Source: Curtobacterium flaccumfaciens
GTDB lineage: Bacteria; Actinomycetota; Actinomycetes; Actinomycetales; Microbacteriaceae
Length of the DNA stretch: 64,000 nt
Assembly: GCA_029689965.1 (NCBI GenBank)
Contig: CP121450.1
Span: forward strand, 3,286,001-3,350,000
Direction of reading: 5' to 3'
Under the pieces are notes generated by a model. It had not been told where the DNA came from. It worked only from the letters and a program-made list of their open reading frames with translations, and did no database searches. The position numbers were made by a program, and so were the translations under genes. This document shows positions 53,507-62,964 of the stretch, piece by piece; within the stretch, counting starts at the first letter, position 1; every line of letters begins with the position of its first letter.

Positions 53507-53884
53507 ATGTCGGCGCTCTTCAACATCCTGCTCATCCTGCACTTCCTCGGACTCGCGGCGGTCATCGGCGCCTTCCTCGTGCAGGTGCGCCGCAAGGGCG
53601 GGTTCCAGACGTTCTGGCCGATCACCGGCCTCGTCGTGCAGCTCGTGACCGGTCTCGGGATGATGGGTATCATCGACGCGACGAGCGACGGCGGGGCGAA
53701 CCACGCCAAGCTTGGCGTGAAACTGGTCATCGCTGCGGTCGCCCTCGTGCTGGCGTTCGTCGCCCGTGCGCGTCAGAAGCGTGCCGACAGCGGTGCCGCG
53801 AAGGCGAAGGCCGCGCTGCCGTTCTTCCACTCGGCCGGTGCCCTGGCGATCGCGAACGTCCTCATCGCGGTGCTCTGGAGCTGA
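53507..53884 (+). CDS. Small four-span membrane protein
   Basis: 125 residues, frame intact. Spans include LFNILLILHFLGLAAVIGAF, GLVVQLVTGLGMMGIID, LVIAAVALVLAFVAR and AGALAIANVLIAVLW. A His lies in the first span and another in FFHSAG. It resembles small membrane proteins found widely in Microbacteriaceae, with no known role. CAGGAT lies 6 nt before ATG 53507. Confidence 0.75.
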   Translation: MSALFNILLILHFLGLAAVIGAFLVQVRRKGGFQTFWPITGLVVQLVTGLGMMGIIDATSDGGANHAKLGVKLVIAAVALVLAFVARARQKRADSGAAKAKAALPFFHSAGALAIANVLIAVLWS

Positions 53885-53911
53885 GCCCGGTCAGCGACAC
53901 GCGGCGGAGGG

Positions 53912-54379
53912 TCAGCGTCGCGCGCCGAAGAACGTGTCGAGCAGTGCCGCGCACTCCGCCTCGAGCACGCCGCCGATGACCTCGGAGCGGTGCGGCAGAC
54001 GGCGGTCCCGCGCGATGTCGTAGACGCTCCCGCTCGCGCCGGCCTTCGGGTCCCACGCGCCGAAGACGATCCGCGGGACGCGCGCCGCCATGACCGCGCC
54101 CGCGCACATCGGGCACGGCTCGAGCGTCACGACGAGCGTGTGGTCCTCGAGGTGCCAGTCCCGCGTTGCCGCGGCCGCCGCACGGAGCGCGAGCACCTCG
54201 GCGTGCGCCGTCGGGTCCTGCCGCGCCTCGCGTTCGTTCCGCCCGACGGCGACGACCGCGCCGTCGCGGTCGAGCACGACGGCGCCGACGGGGACGTCCC
54301 CGGTCGTCAGGCAGGCTCGCGCCTCGTCCAGGGCGCGCTCCATCGCCGGGACGAACGGACGGGCGGCGGGCTCTTCCAC
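53912..54379 (-). CDS. tadA: tRNA-specific adenosine deaminase
   Basis: Zinc deaminase converting A34 to inosine in tRNA-Arg. The active site is [12 protein letters not shown] (His-Ala-Glu) and [16 protein letters not shown] (P-C-x-x-C). 155 residues. GTG 54379 is preceded by AGGAGGT at a slightly short spacing. It is divergent from upp. Frame intact. Confidence 0.93.
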   Translation of the reverse strand: MEEPAARPFVPAMERALDEARACLTTGDVPVGAVVLDRDGAVVAVGRNEREARQDPTAHAEVLALRAAAAATRDWHLEDHTLVVTLEPCPMCAGAVMAARVPRIVFGAWDPKAGASGSVYDIARDRRLPHRSEVIGGVLEAECAALLDTFFGARR

Positions 54380-54419
54380 GGGACCTCCTGGCTCATGTCG
54401 GCACGGTAGGCTCGACCCT

Positions 54420-55056
54420 ATGCGAGTCCACGTCGCCGACCACCCGCTCATCACCCACAAGCTTCTGGTGCTCCGCGACCGTACGACGCCCTCCCCGACG
54501 TTCCGTGCCCTGACCGAGGAGCTCGTGACGCTCCTGGCGTACGAGGCGACCCGCAACGTGCGCGTCACGGCGACCCCGATCGACACCCCCGTGGCCCACA
54601 CGATGGGTGTCTCGATCGCGAAGCCCCGCCCGCTCGTCGTGCCGATCCTGCGAGCCGGTCTCGGCATGCTCGAGGGCATGGTCAAGCTTCGTCCCGACGG
54701 CCGAGGTCGGCTTCCTCGGAATGGCTCGCAACGAGGAGACCCTCGAGCCGCAGACCTACGCCGAGCGTCTGCCCGACGATCTCTCCGGCCGTCAGTGCTT
54801 CGTCCTCGACCCGATGCTCGCGACCGGAGGGACCCTCGCGGCGGCGATCGACTTCCTGTTCGACCGCGGCGCGGAAGAGGTCACCTGCGTGTGCATCCTC
54901 GGCGCTCCCGAGGGCCTCGCCGCCGTCGAGGACGCCGTCGGCGACCGCAACGTGTCGATCGTGCTCGGCGCCCTGGACGAGAAGCTCGACGAGAACGGCT
55001 ACATCGTGCCCGGCCTCGGCGACGCCGGCGACCGCTTGTACGGGCTGGCCGAGTAG
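54420..55056 (+). CDS. upp: Uracil phosphoribosyltransferase
   Basis: Salvage enzyme making UMP from uracil and PRPP, 211 residues after repair. It starts [15 protein letters not shown]; the PRPP loop is [15 protein letters not shown] and the uracil site is in [14 protein letters not shown]. One extra base at 54689 breaks the frame: GTCAAGCTTCGTCCC is read where [14 protein letters not shown] needs GTCAAGCTCGTCCC; on the other strand this is GAGCTT read as GAAGCTT. ATG 54420 is 7 nt after TAGGCT. Confidence 0.96.
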
Positions 55057-55120
55057 GACGACCCCCGGTCGCTGCGCGACCACCCCTGGACGGGAGGCAC
55101 GGTGCCAGCTGGGACCGTCC

Positions 55121-55305
55121 CTCCAGTCTCGGCCGTCACCCCGCTGGCGCGGTGCGCCGGTACCGGCTGGTGGGGCCCACCTCCAGTCTCGGCCGTCACC
55201 CCGCTGGCGCGGTGCGCCGGTACCGGCTGGTGGGGCCCACCTCCCGTCTCGGCCGGCACCCCGCTGGCACGGTGCGCCCGTACCGGCTGCTGGGGCCCAC
55301 CTCCA
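55121..55305. repeat. 60-bp tandem repeat downstream of upp
   Basis: Units of exactly 60 bp occupy 55141-55200 and 55201-55260, with a partial copy before (55121-55140) and a diverged one after (55261-55305). Each contains palindromes GCCGGTACCGGC and GGTGGGGCCCACC. A single related copy lies at about 20625-20675 upstream of yajQ. Just before, 55090-55128 holds an imperfect GGGAGGCACGGTGCC..CCTCC hairpin after upp. No gene is seen in 55057-55348. Confidence 0.92.
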
Positions 55306-55348
55306 GACCGTCATCGTGTCCGGTTCACCGCACCGTCCGCGCGGACGG

Positions 55349-55378
55349 TTGACACGGCGTTGGTATCCCACGGATACT
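55349..55378 (+). promoter_or_regulatory. Promoter of leader ORF and winged-helix gene
   Basis: TTGACA (55349-55354), 18-nt spacer, GATACT (55373-55378). It is the best sigma-A-like promoter seen in the window. The ATG of a short ORF follows 6 nt after the -10 box, so its transcript should start at or next to that ATG. Confidence 0.75.
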
Positions 55379-55384
55379 CGTCCC

Positions 55385-55504
55385 ATGACTGCAACCGTGT
55401 CCACCCGCGTCCTCTCCGAGGCGTACTCCTCCTCAGGAGCAGTGGGGACCGCCGACATGATGATGTCGGCCATGGCGGTCATGCGTTGTCGAATGTGTGC
55501 CTGA
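55385..55504 (+). CDS. Putative leader peptide ORF, 39 residues
   Basis: A leaderless ORF starting MTATVSTRVLSEAYSSSG and ending MMMSAMAVMRCRMCA. Its last 15 residues hold six Met and two Cys, each Cys next to a Met or Arg. It precedes the winged-helix regulator gene by 241 bp; that gap shows no other gene. The placement and Met/Cys-rich end suggest a regulatory uORF sensing translation, as described for cysteine-responsive actinobacterial uORFs. A small functional protein is the alternative. Confidence 0.55.
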   Translation: MTATVSTRVLSEAYSSSGAVGTADMMMSAMAVMRCRMCA

Positions 55505-55745
55505 TCGGCACCCGTTCCAGCCGGATCCCCCGCGACACCACCCCCGTCGCGCGAGCGTGATCCCCGGGTGACGACCACGTCGACGACGCGCACCACGTCA
55601 CGAGGTCTGTCTCCCGCACTCCCGGGTCCGCCCGGTCCGCAGCAGGACCGCAGGGCAGCACGGCGCTCGCCGTACCCGGGCCGACGCATTCGACACGGCA
55701 CGGTGCCACCACACGCACCGCAGCCACATCGCCCGGAGAACCGCC

Positions 55746-56514
55746 ATGTCGCTCACCATCGCTCAGCCCCGAACCGCCCTCCGCACCGCCGCTCCCGCGC
55801 CGACCGACCTCGGGACGGTGACGCCGATCCGTCCGCGCCGCGAGCCGGTCACCCCCTCGACGACGAACGGCGTGCCGACCAGCCCGGTCGTGGCCCCCAG
55901 CGGAACCGCGCCCTGCCCGAGGGCACCGAGGCCCGAGGCTTCGCCCTCTACGTCGGCATCGACGAGGCGAAGGCCGCCGCGGCCGGCACCACCCTCGCCG
56001 CGGTCGTCGAACAGCTCAAGGCCCTGACCGCGCAGCTCGTCCCGACCTCGGAGACGTACGCCGCCGTGGCCGTCGCTGCCGAGGGCTCGGGTGGCCGTGA
56101 CGTCGACGTCGTCCGGCTCGCCCTGCAGGACCGTTCCGCCGTCGCCGCCCGCAAGCAGGCGGAGAAGCCTGAACCCGAGGAGACCGGTGTCGTCATCGAC
56201 ATCTCCCGGAAGCGCGTCACGCTCGACGGCGAGGCCGCTCCGCTGACCTACAAGGAGTTCGAGCTCCTGCAGTTCCTCGTCCTGCGCGAGGGGCAGACCG
56301 TCGACCGCTCGGCGATCATCGAGGACTCTGGTCCGACGGCGAGGACGAGACCCCGAACGAACGCACCATCGACGTGCACGTCCGTCGACTCCGGTCGAAG
56401 CTCGGCGCCTTCGAGGAGATCGTCCGAACGGTGCGCGGTGTCGGCTACCGCTTCGACCGCCACGCCGACGTCGCCGTGCGGTACGCCTCGACGCCCTCGC
56501 CCGACCTCTTCTGA
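55746..56514 (+). CDS. Orphan winged-helix (OmpR/PhoB-type) DNA-binding protein
   Basis: 256 residues after repair. The N-terminal part is disordered ([19 protein letters not shown]), followed by a domain [31 protein letters not shown] (seen as consecutive pieces) that lacks receiver-domain aspartates. The C-terminal OmpR-type winged helix reads [33 protein letters not shown] and [15 protein letters not shown]. Two bases are missing, near 55912 (a G) and 56327 (a [13 protein letters not shown]). GGAGAACC precedes ATG 55746. No sensor kinase is adjacent. Targets unknown. Confidence 0.85.
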
Positions 56515-56660
56515 TCCCCATCACCCGTTCTTGGTGAACTCGCAGCGAACGACCGCCGCAGCCGCTAGCGCGCCGTTACCGCTTCGTTATACAGTCGATG
56601 GCGCAGACGGTGTTTGCTGTGGCACCGCCTGCGGAATGTGATTGCAGGACACTCTTGGTG

Positions 56661-56960
56661 CAAGGGAGAGGGCCGTCCACCACCGGTGGGCGGCCCTCGT
56701 GCATTCCGGAACTGCGCCGGTCCTGCAAGGGAGAGGGCCGTCCACCACCGGTGGGCGGCCCTCGTGCATTCCGGAACTGCGCCGGTCCTGCAAGGGAGAG
56801 GGCCGTCCACCACCGGTGGGCGGCCCTCGTGCATTCCGGAACTGCGCCGGTCCTGCAAGGGAGAGGGCCGTCCACCACCGGTGGGCGGCCCTCGTGCATT
56901 CCGGAACTGCGCCGGTCCTGCAAGGGAGAGGGCCATCCACCAGGCAACTGGTGGGCGGCC
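56661..56960. repeat. Five tandem 65-bp repeats, each with a terminator-like hairpin
   Basis: The motif CAAGGGAGAGGGCC starts at 56661, 56726, 56791, 56856 and 56921, exact period 65. Each unit holds GAGGGCCGTCCACC paired with GGTGGGCGGCCCTC (14 bp with one T-G wobble, loop ACC), then a linker GTGCATTCCGGAACTGCGCC. Units 1-4 are identical; unit 5 has a changed loop region (ACCAGGCAACTGGT). The array lies in the 544-bp gap between the winged-helix and MarR genes, which holds no other gene. Confidence 0.97.
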
Positions 56961-57058
56961 CTCGTTGCGTCCCGGGGACATCGCTGCGCGTCCACGCCGT
57001 CGCGTGTCGCAGCCCGTCGGTAGTGTGGGATGACCGTACGACCGGAGGGAGCGCGATC

Positions 57059-57571
57059 GTGGACGAGTCACGTCGCAGCGACAAGGCGACCGCCGTGGCG
57101 GCCTGGGAAGCACTGTTCCGTGCCCAGGTGACCGTGATGCGCGCGCTCAACGCCGAGTTCCCCGGTGGTGAGATCTCCTTCAACGAGTACGACGTCTGCT
57201 TCAACCTCTCGACGCAGCCCGGCCGCCGGTGCCGCATGCGCGAGCTGACCGGACACCTGCTCCTCACCCAGCCGAGCGTCAGCCGGCTCGTCGACCGGCT
57301 GACCGCACGCGGCATCGTCGAGAAGCAGCCGGACCCCACCGACGCCCGCGGTGTGATCGTGGCGCTCACACCGCACGGGTTCGATGTCTACCGGTCCGTG
57401 GCCGTCCAGCACGCCCAGACCATCGCGGACCAGGTGGGCGCCGGACTGGACGACGACGAGCTCCGGACCCTGACGGAGCTGTGCACGAAGCTGCGGACCG
57501 CCGCGGGATCGACGAGACGCCGACGAACCGCGGCACGGGCGACCGCCGCGCCGGACCCGGCAACGGTGTGA
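57059..57571 (+). CDS. MarR family transcriptional regulator
   Basis: 170 residues, frame intact. The winged helix reads MRELTGHLLLTQPSVSRLVDRL, followed by the wing EKQPDPTDARGVIVALTPHG, the typical MarR D-x-R-G motif. GTG 57059 has GGAGGG upstream. Its stop overlaps the photolyase start (GTGTGACC), so both are probably translated together. It may regulate this operon; the ligand is unknown. Confidence 0.92.
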   Translation: MDESRRSDKATAVAAWEALFRAQVTVMRALNAEFPGGEISFNEYDVCFNLSTQPGRRCRMRELTGHLLLTQPSVSRLVDRLTARGIVEKQPDPTDARGVIVALTPHGFDVYRSVAVQHAQTIADQVGAGLDDDELRTLTELCTKLRTAAGSTRRRRTAARATAAPDPATV

Positions 57572-58918
57572 CCGGCGCCCTGGTCTGGCTCCGCGACGAC
57601 CTCCGGCTCGCGGACAACCCCGCCCTGCGCGCCGCGATCGACCACGGCGGGCACGTCACGATCGCCTACGTCCTGGACGACGAGTCCCGCGGCATCCGCC
57701 CGATCGGGTCGGCCAGTCGGTGGTGGCTGCACCACTCCCTCGCGGCACTCGACACCGAGCTCCGTGCGCGCGGGTCACGGCTGGTGCTCCGGCGTGGACC
57801 CGCGGCGTCCGCGATCGAACGGCTCGTCGCGGACACCCGCGCCGACGCCGTGTTCTGGAACCGGCGGTACGGCCCGGCCGAGCGCGACCTCGACGCCGGC
57901 ATCAAAGCGGCGCTGACCGACGGCGGGACGCAGGCGCACAGCTTCGCGGCGAGCCTGCTCTGGGAGCCCTGGACGGTCCGCACCGGACAGGGCGAGCCGT
58001 ACAAGGTGTTCACCCCGTTCTGGCGCGCGGCCCAGGCGATGCCGGAGCCCAGACACCCGCTGCCGAAACCCCGCGACCTGCCTGCCCCGGCACGCGTGAC
58101 GAGCGAGGACCTCGACGACTGGGCACTGCTGCCCACGCGTCCGGACTGGGCGGGCGGTCTCCGCGACGCATGGGAACCCGGCGAGCACGGCGCGCACCAG
58201 CGGCTCGAGCACTTCGTGTCGGACGCGCTCGAGGACTACGACCACCGCGACGAACCGTCGGTCGAAGCGACGAGCGGTCTCTCGCCGCACCTGCGCTGGG
58301 GCGAGGTCAGCCCGTACCAGGTCTGGCACCGCCTGCACGAACGACTCGAGCCCGAGCAGCGGAAGCACGCGCCGGCGTTCCTCCGGCAGCTCGCCTGGCG
58401 AGAGTTCAACTGGAACGAGTACTTCCACTGCGACGACATCGCGACGGTGAACGTCCGACGCGAGTTCGACGCGTTCCCGTGGCGCGAGCCCGACCAGCAC
58501 GAGATCGACCGCTGGCGTCGCGGCGACACCGGGTTCGAGCTGGTCGACGCCGGCATGCGCGAGCTTCTGGCACACGGGCGTCATGCACAACCGCGTCCGC
58601 CTGGCCGCAGGCAGCTTCCTCGTGAAGAACCTGCTCGTGGACTGGCGCGTCGGCGAGCAGTGGTTCTGGGACACCCTCGTCGACGCCGACCCCGCGAACA
58701 ACCCGGCGAACTGGCAGTGGGTCGCGGGCTCGGGGTTCGACGCCGCCCCGTACTTCCGCGTGTTCAACCCGGACCGGCAACTCGAGCGGTTCGACCCGCA
58801 CCGCGAGTACGTACGCCGCTGGGTCCCGTCGGACGAGCTCCGGCCGGAACCCGTGGTCGATCTCCGGGAGACCCGGCAGCGAGCGCTCGACGCCTACGAC
58901 CGGATGCGCCGATCGTGA
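57568..58918 (+). CDS. phr: Deoxyribodipyrimidine photolyase (class I)
   Basis: Light-driven repair enzyme for UV pyrimidine dimers. The N-terminal antenna domain starts ALVWLRDDLRLADNPAL; FAD-domain segments include LSPHLRWGEVSPYQVW, FLRQLAWREFNWNEY, MHNRVRLAAGSFLVKN and DWRVGEQWFWDTLVDAD. One extra base at 58566 breaks the frame: GCGAGCTTCTGGCAC is read where MRELWHTGVMHNR needs GCGAGCTCTGG; on the other strand AGAGCT is read as AGAAGCT. Repair gives 449 residues. Confidence 0.95.
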
Positions 58919-60370
58919 ACGGGTTCCGCGCACAGGCCGTCGCCGACGTCGACGCCGTCTTCCACGAACGGGTCGGCCGCGGCGTGGCTCCGAGCAGCGT
59001 CTGGGGCGTGTTCGACCGCGCCGGGCTCGTGGCGTCCGGTGGGCACGGCGACCGGGGTGACGGCTCCGTGCCCGATGCCGACACGGTGTACCGGATCGCC
59101 TCGTGCACGAAGAGCGTCACGGCCGCGACCCTGCTCGCTCTCGTCGCCGACGGCCGGGTCTCGCTCGATGCCCCGGTGACCGACTTCGTCCCCGCGTTCG
59201 CCGAGGTCGCGCTCCCCACGGCGGACTCCCCGGTACCGACGCTCCGCATGCTCCTCACCATGTCGGCGGGTTCCCGACCGATGACCCGTGGGCCGACCGG
59301 CAGGAGTCCGTCTCCGACGCCGAGCTCGACGAGGTCCTCCGCAACGGGCTGCTCTTCGACTCGGTTCCCGGCACGCGGTTCGCCTACTCGAACCTCGGGT
59401 ACGCCTTGCTCGGACGCGTGATCGCCGTCGTCGCCGGCAGGCCCTACCCCCGGGTCGCCGCGGACACGGTACTGCGCCCGCTCGGGCTGCACGACACGGT
59501 GTTCAGCGCCGACGAGGCCCGCGGCTTCGTCGTCACGGGCACCCGTCCGCACGACGGCGGATGGGAAGCACTGCCGCTCACGGGCCGGGAGCGTTCTCAT
59601 CGATCGGCGGCTTGTTCTCCACCGTGTCCGACCTGGCACGGTGGGGCGGGCACCTGGCGTCGGCGTTCAGCGACGCACCGGAACCGGGGCCGCTCGCCGC
59701 CTCCGACCGGCGGCTCATGCAACAGGCGATGCGTGCCGTGCCGGCGTCGGTCGTGCCCGTCTCCACGCGTCCGACCGCGTACGGGTTCGGGCTCTTCGTC
59801 GAACAGGACCCGCGGTTCGGCGAACTCGTCTCCCACTCCGGCGGCTACCCGGGGTTCTCGGCGCACATGCGCTGGTCGGTCCGCGAGGGCGTGGGGGTCG
59901 TCGCGTTCGAGAACGCCACACAGGCGAAGGTCTCCGCGGCCGCCGACCACGCGCTCGACCTCGTGCTGTCGGACCGGGCCGCGGACCGGCGCAGCACGGG
60001 CGCACGCGACCAGCGCGCGCACCCCGCACCGGGCAGTGGACGCACCGTCGACGCGACGCGGGCGGCGCAGGGAGCCGTGTCGCGCCTCCTGGCCGACTGG
60101 AGCGACGACCTGGCGGACGCGATCTGCACGCCCAACGTGGCCATGGACGTGCCGTACGAGCGGCGGCGGCGTGCGATCGCCGAGGCCGCGGCGCGCGTCG
60201 GGGCCGACCTCGGCGCGGCCCCCGTCGAAGAACAGTCGTCCGCCCCGTCGCACCTGCGCTGGTGGCTGCCCGGGACGACCGGGCGACTCCGTGTCGAGAT
60301 CCGGCTGGCACCGCTCGCGGCCGGTCTGGTCCAGACGCTGAACGTCACCGCGGAGCGCAGCGGCGACTGA
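58915..60370 (+). CDS. Serine hydrolase of beta-lactamase/penicillin-binding fold
   Basis: 485 residues after repair. The class C beta-lactamase-like motifs are seen: S-x-x-K in RIASCTKSVT, Y-x-N in FAYSNLGYALLG and H-x-G in SHSGGYPGFSAHM. No signal peptide is visible, so it may act in the cytosol as an esterase or peptidase rather than as a resistance enzyme. Two G losses are inferred, near 59273 (SAGFPTDDPWAD) and 59585 (LTGPGAFSSIGG). GTG 58915 overlaps the photolyase stop by 4 bp. Confidence 0.88.
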
Positions 60371-60413
60371 CCCGTCCGTATCCGGCCCCGGACCGCGCGG
60401 AGACGAACCGCCC

Positions 60414-61387
60414 TCACACCGGCGGCCGGCCCCGACGAAGCCCAGTGCCCGTGCGGCGACCCGGGTTCCCTCTCGGGCGGCCGCGCCGACGCGGACCGGG
60501 TCCGTCGCCCACGCACGCAGGAACCCGGCGGCGAAGGCGTCGCCGGCTCCGAGCGTGTCGACCACCGTCGCCGGGGTGACGGGCACGCGCTGGGGAGTCC
60601 GACCGCGACGACCGAGCAGCACGCCGTCGTCGCCCGTCGTGGCGACGACCAGCGGTATCCGTTCGGTGAGCATCCGAAGGGCGTCCTGGAGGCTGCGGGC
60701 CCCGGTGAGCGCCAACGCCTCCCGTTCGTTCGGGAACAGGACGTCGACGCCGGTCAGGGCCTCCAGGAACCCGGGCGCGCCGACGGCCTGCACGACCGCC
60801 GCCGACGACGGGTCGAGTGACACCCGTGCGGGGCCGGTCCGAGCCCGCGCGACGAGTGACGCGATGCGCTCGGCCCCGCCCCCGCCGAGCATCGCCGCTC
60901 CGGTCAGGTGCACGATGTCCGCGCGCGCCACGAGGTCGTCCGGGATGTCGTCGCCCGACAGCGCACCGCTCGCTGCAGGGTCCGACATGACGGTGCGACC
61001 GTCGCCGTTGCGGACGGACACGACGGCTCCGGTTGACGTCCTGGCGTCGTAGCGGATGTGGGGGCGCACGCCGGCGTCACCGAGACCACGCTCGTGCCGG
61101 TACACGTCGTCGACACCGACCCGGGAGACGAGATCGACCTCGGCACCGAGCCAACCCAGCCAGGTGGCGGTGTTCCCCGCCGCGCCGACCGGCCGGTGCC
61201 GGATCACCGCTGCAGGATCGTGGGAACCGGCGACCGCCGCCGTGGTCTGCACGAGGACGCCGTCGAGGACGTCGCCGACGACGAGGAAGCGCTTCCCGGC
61301 TCCCCGACGCCGACCGGCGACCGTCCGTCCGGCACGGGGTGCGGGGGCCGGTGACACGGCATCAGGAGGCTCGGGCGGGATCGACAT
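60414..61387 (-). CDS. PfkB family carbohydrate kinase
   Basis: Ribokinase-like sugar or nucleoside kinase, about 325 residues. FLVVGDVLDGVLV and RPVGAAGNTATWLGWLGAEV are N-terminal substrate-site segments; the C-terminal catalytic motif is VVDTLGAGDAFAAGFLRAW with the general-base Asp. One missing base near 60424 is inferred, giving an end RALGFVGAGRRV. ATG 61387 (MSIPPEPPD) or 61396 is the start. It is divergent from a TetR-type gene. The substrate is unknown. Confidence 0.87.
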
Positions 61388-61544
61388 CCCGTCCATCGTA
61401 CGCGGAGCCGAGCAAACCTCCGCTTCACCGGCGATCCCCGCGCCCCGCACCGGGATGCTCTGGCACTTCACGGCATGAGCCGGTAATATACTCAAAGATC
61501 GTATGTGAACGGTCGCGCACTGCCCACGACCAGCTGGAGACGCC

Positions 61545-62120
61545 ATGCCCCGGAAGCCTGACCCGACACTCAAGCCCGCGATCATCGCGAAGGTGGCAGA
61601 GCATCTCCAGGACACCAAGCTCGAGGACGTCTCGGTGCGCAGCCTCGGGCGCGTGCTCGGCACGAGCGCGTACCCGATCGTCTACCACTTCGGGACGCGT
61701 GAGTCGCTCATCGAGGCAGTGGTGGACCACCTGGCCGAGACCGTCGCGAACGTCACGCTCGAGGCCGATGCCGACGACCTCGCACTGTCCAGCTACCTGG
61801 TCGCCGTCTTCGGTGGCCTCCACGACCCCGAGCGGTCCCTCGCAGCGCGGCTCGCCTTCGAGCTCGGTTCGGTGGAGTCCCTCGACGGACACGACCGCGA
61901 GCGCACCTTCCACCGTGAGCAGATCGCTGCGATCTCCGCCTGGTGCGTCGCGCACGGGTACAGCGCGTCGGACGCCGAGCGCGCTGCCCGCGGTGCCGTC
62001 CTCGCGGCGCGAGGTGTCCAGTGGGGTGCGATCGTCGACCGGGAGCACACGAACGTGGACGGCGCGCTGCGCAGGGTCGCGGACAAGCTGGTGGCAGGCG
62101 TCCACTTCGCCGCCGCCTGA
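61545..62120 (+). CDS. TetR family transcriptional regulator
   Basis: 191 residues, frame intact, ATG 61545. The helix-turn-helix is VSVRSLGRVLGTSAYPIVYHF, an unusual form with A-Y-P-I-V-Y before H-F. The C-terminal half is a helical ligand domain. It is divergent from the PfkB kinase gene across a 157-bp gap that contains TATACT (61487-61492) but no clear palindrome. Ligand and targets unknown. Confidence 0.87.
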   Translation: MPRKPDPTLKPAIIAKVAEHLQDTKLEDVSVRSLGRVLGTSAYPIVYHFGTRESLIEAVVDHLAETVANVTLEADADDLALSSYLVAVFGGLHDPERSLAARLAFELGSVESLDGHDRERTFHREQIAAISAWCVAHGYSASDAERAARGAVLAARGVQWGAIVDREHTNVDGALRRVADKLVAGVHFAAA

Positions 62121-62224
62121 CGGTCCGGAAGTCGTCCCGACCGGGCCGAGCGCGCCGGTTCCGCGCGTCGACAATGCGCACCCGTCCGCGCATCGCCGGC
62201 GCGCACCGTGTCGGCCGAGACGAG

Positions 62225-62270
62225 ACGGACGGGAGGCACGGTGCCAGCCGGCACCGTGCCTCCCGTCCGT
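62225..62270. terminator. Bidirectional terminator, 21-bp perfect stem
   Basis: Bases 62225-62245 pair perfectly with 62250-62270 around the loop AGCC. It lies between the TetR gene and the convergent sodA end. Core GGAGGCACGGTGCC-AGCC-GGCACCGTGCCTCC is shared with 36872-36915. Confidence 0.82.
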
Positions 62271-62304
62271 CACCGGGTCACGATCGTGACCGGCCGAGGG
62301 TGCG

Positions 62305-62920
62305 TCAGAGCGTGACGAAGCTTTGCGACTTCGCGTTCGCGAAGCGCTGGGCGACGTTCTCCCAGTCGACGATGTTCCAGACGGCCTTGACGTAGTCCGC
62401 CTTGACGTTGAGGTAGTCGAGGTAGAACGCGTGCTCCCACATGTCGAGCATGAAGATCGGCACGAGTCCGAGCGGCACGTTGGCCTGCTGGTCGAAGAAG
62501 CTGGAACGTGGTCAGCTTCTGGCCCAGGGTGTCCCACGCGAGGACGGACCAGCCGGACCCCTGGATCCCCGTCGCCACGGCGGTGAACTGCGCCTGGAAC
62601 TTCTCGAACGAGCCGAAGAACTCGTCGATCGCGGCGGCGAGCTCGCCCTCCGGGACCTTCGTTTCCGGGCCGAGGTTGGTCCAGAAGATCGAGTGGTTGA
62701 CGTGGCCGCCGAGGTTGAACGCGAGGTCCTTCTCGAGCTTGTTGACGTTCGCCAGGTTGCCCGACTCGCGCGCTTCGGCCAGCTGCTCCAGTGCGGTGTT
62801 CGCGCCCGTCACGTAGGTCTGGTGGTGCTTGTCGTGGTGCAGCTGCATGATCTTGCCGCTGATGTGCGGCTCGAGGGCGGCGTAGTCGTACGGCAGGTCC
62901 GGCAGGGTGTACTCAGCCAT
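62305..62920 (-). CDS. sodA: Superoxide dismutase (Mn/Fe family, likely Mn)
   Basis: Cytosolic dismutase of superoxide, 204 residues after repair. Metal ligands lie in [24 protein letters not shown] and [24 protein letters not shown] and [11 protein letters not shown] fit Mn-type enzymes. One extra base at about 62501 breaks the frame: the coding strand has CAGCTTCTTCGAC where FQLFDQQ needs CAGCTCTTCGAC; on the other strand AGAGCT is read as AGAAGCT. It follows the flavin reductase by 44 bp. Confidence 0.95.
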
Positions 62921-62964
62921 GGGCGTTCCTTTCGATCGGTGGTTGGCGGATGGTGCTCCGCGGC

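Noticed and set aside
56661..56960. CRISPR array
   Set aside because: The 65-bp units are joined directly with identical linkers and no variable spacers, and no cas gene is near.
58915..60370. Beta-lactam resistance gene
   Set aside because: It has the serine hydrolase motifs but no export signal and sits in a housekeeping-like operon; esterase or peptidase activity is equally likely.
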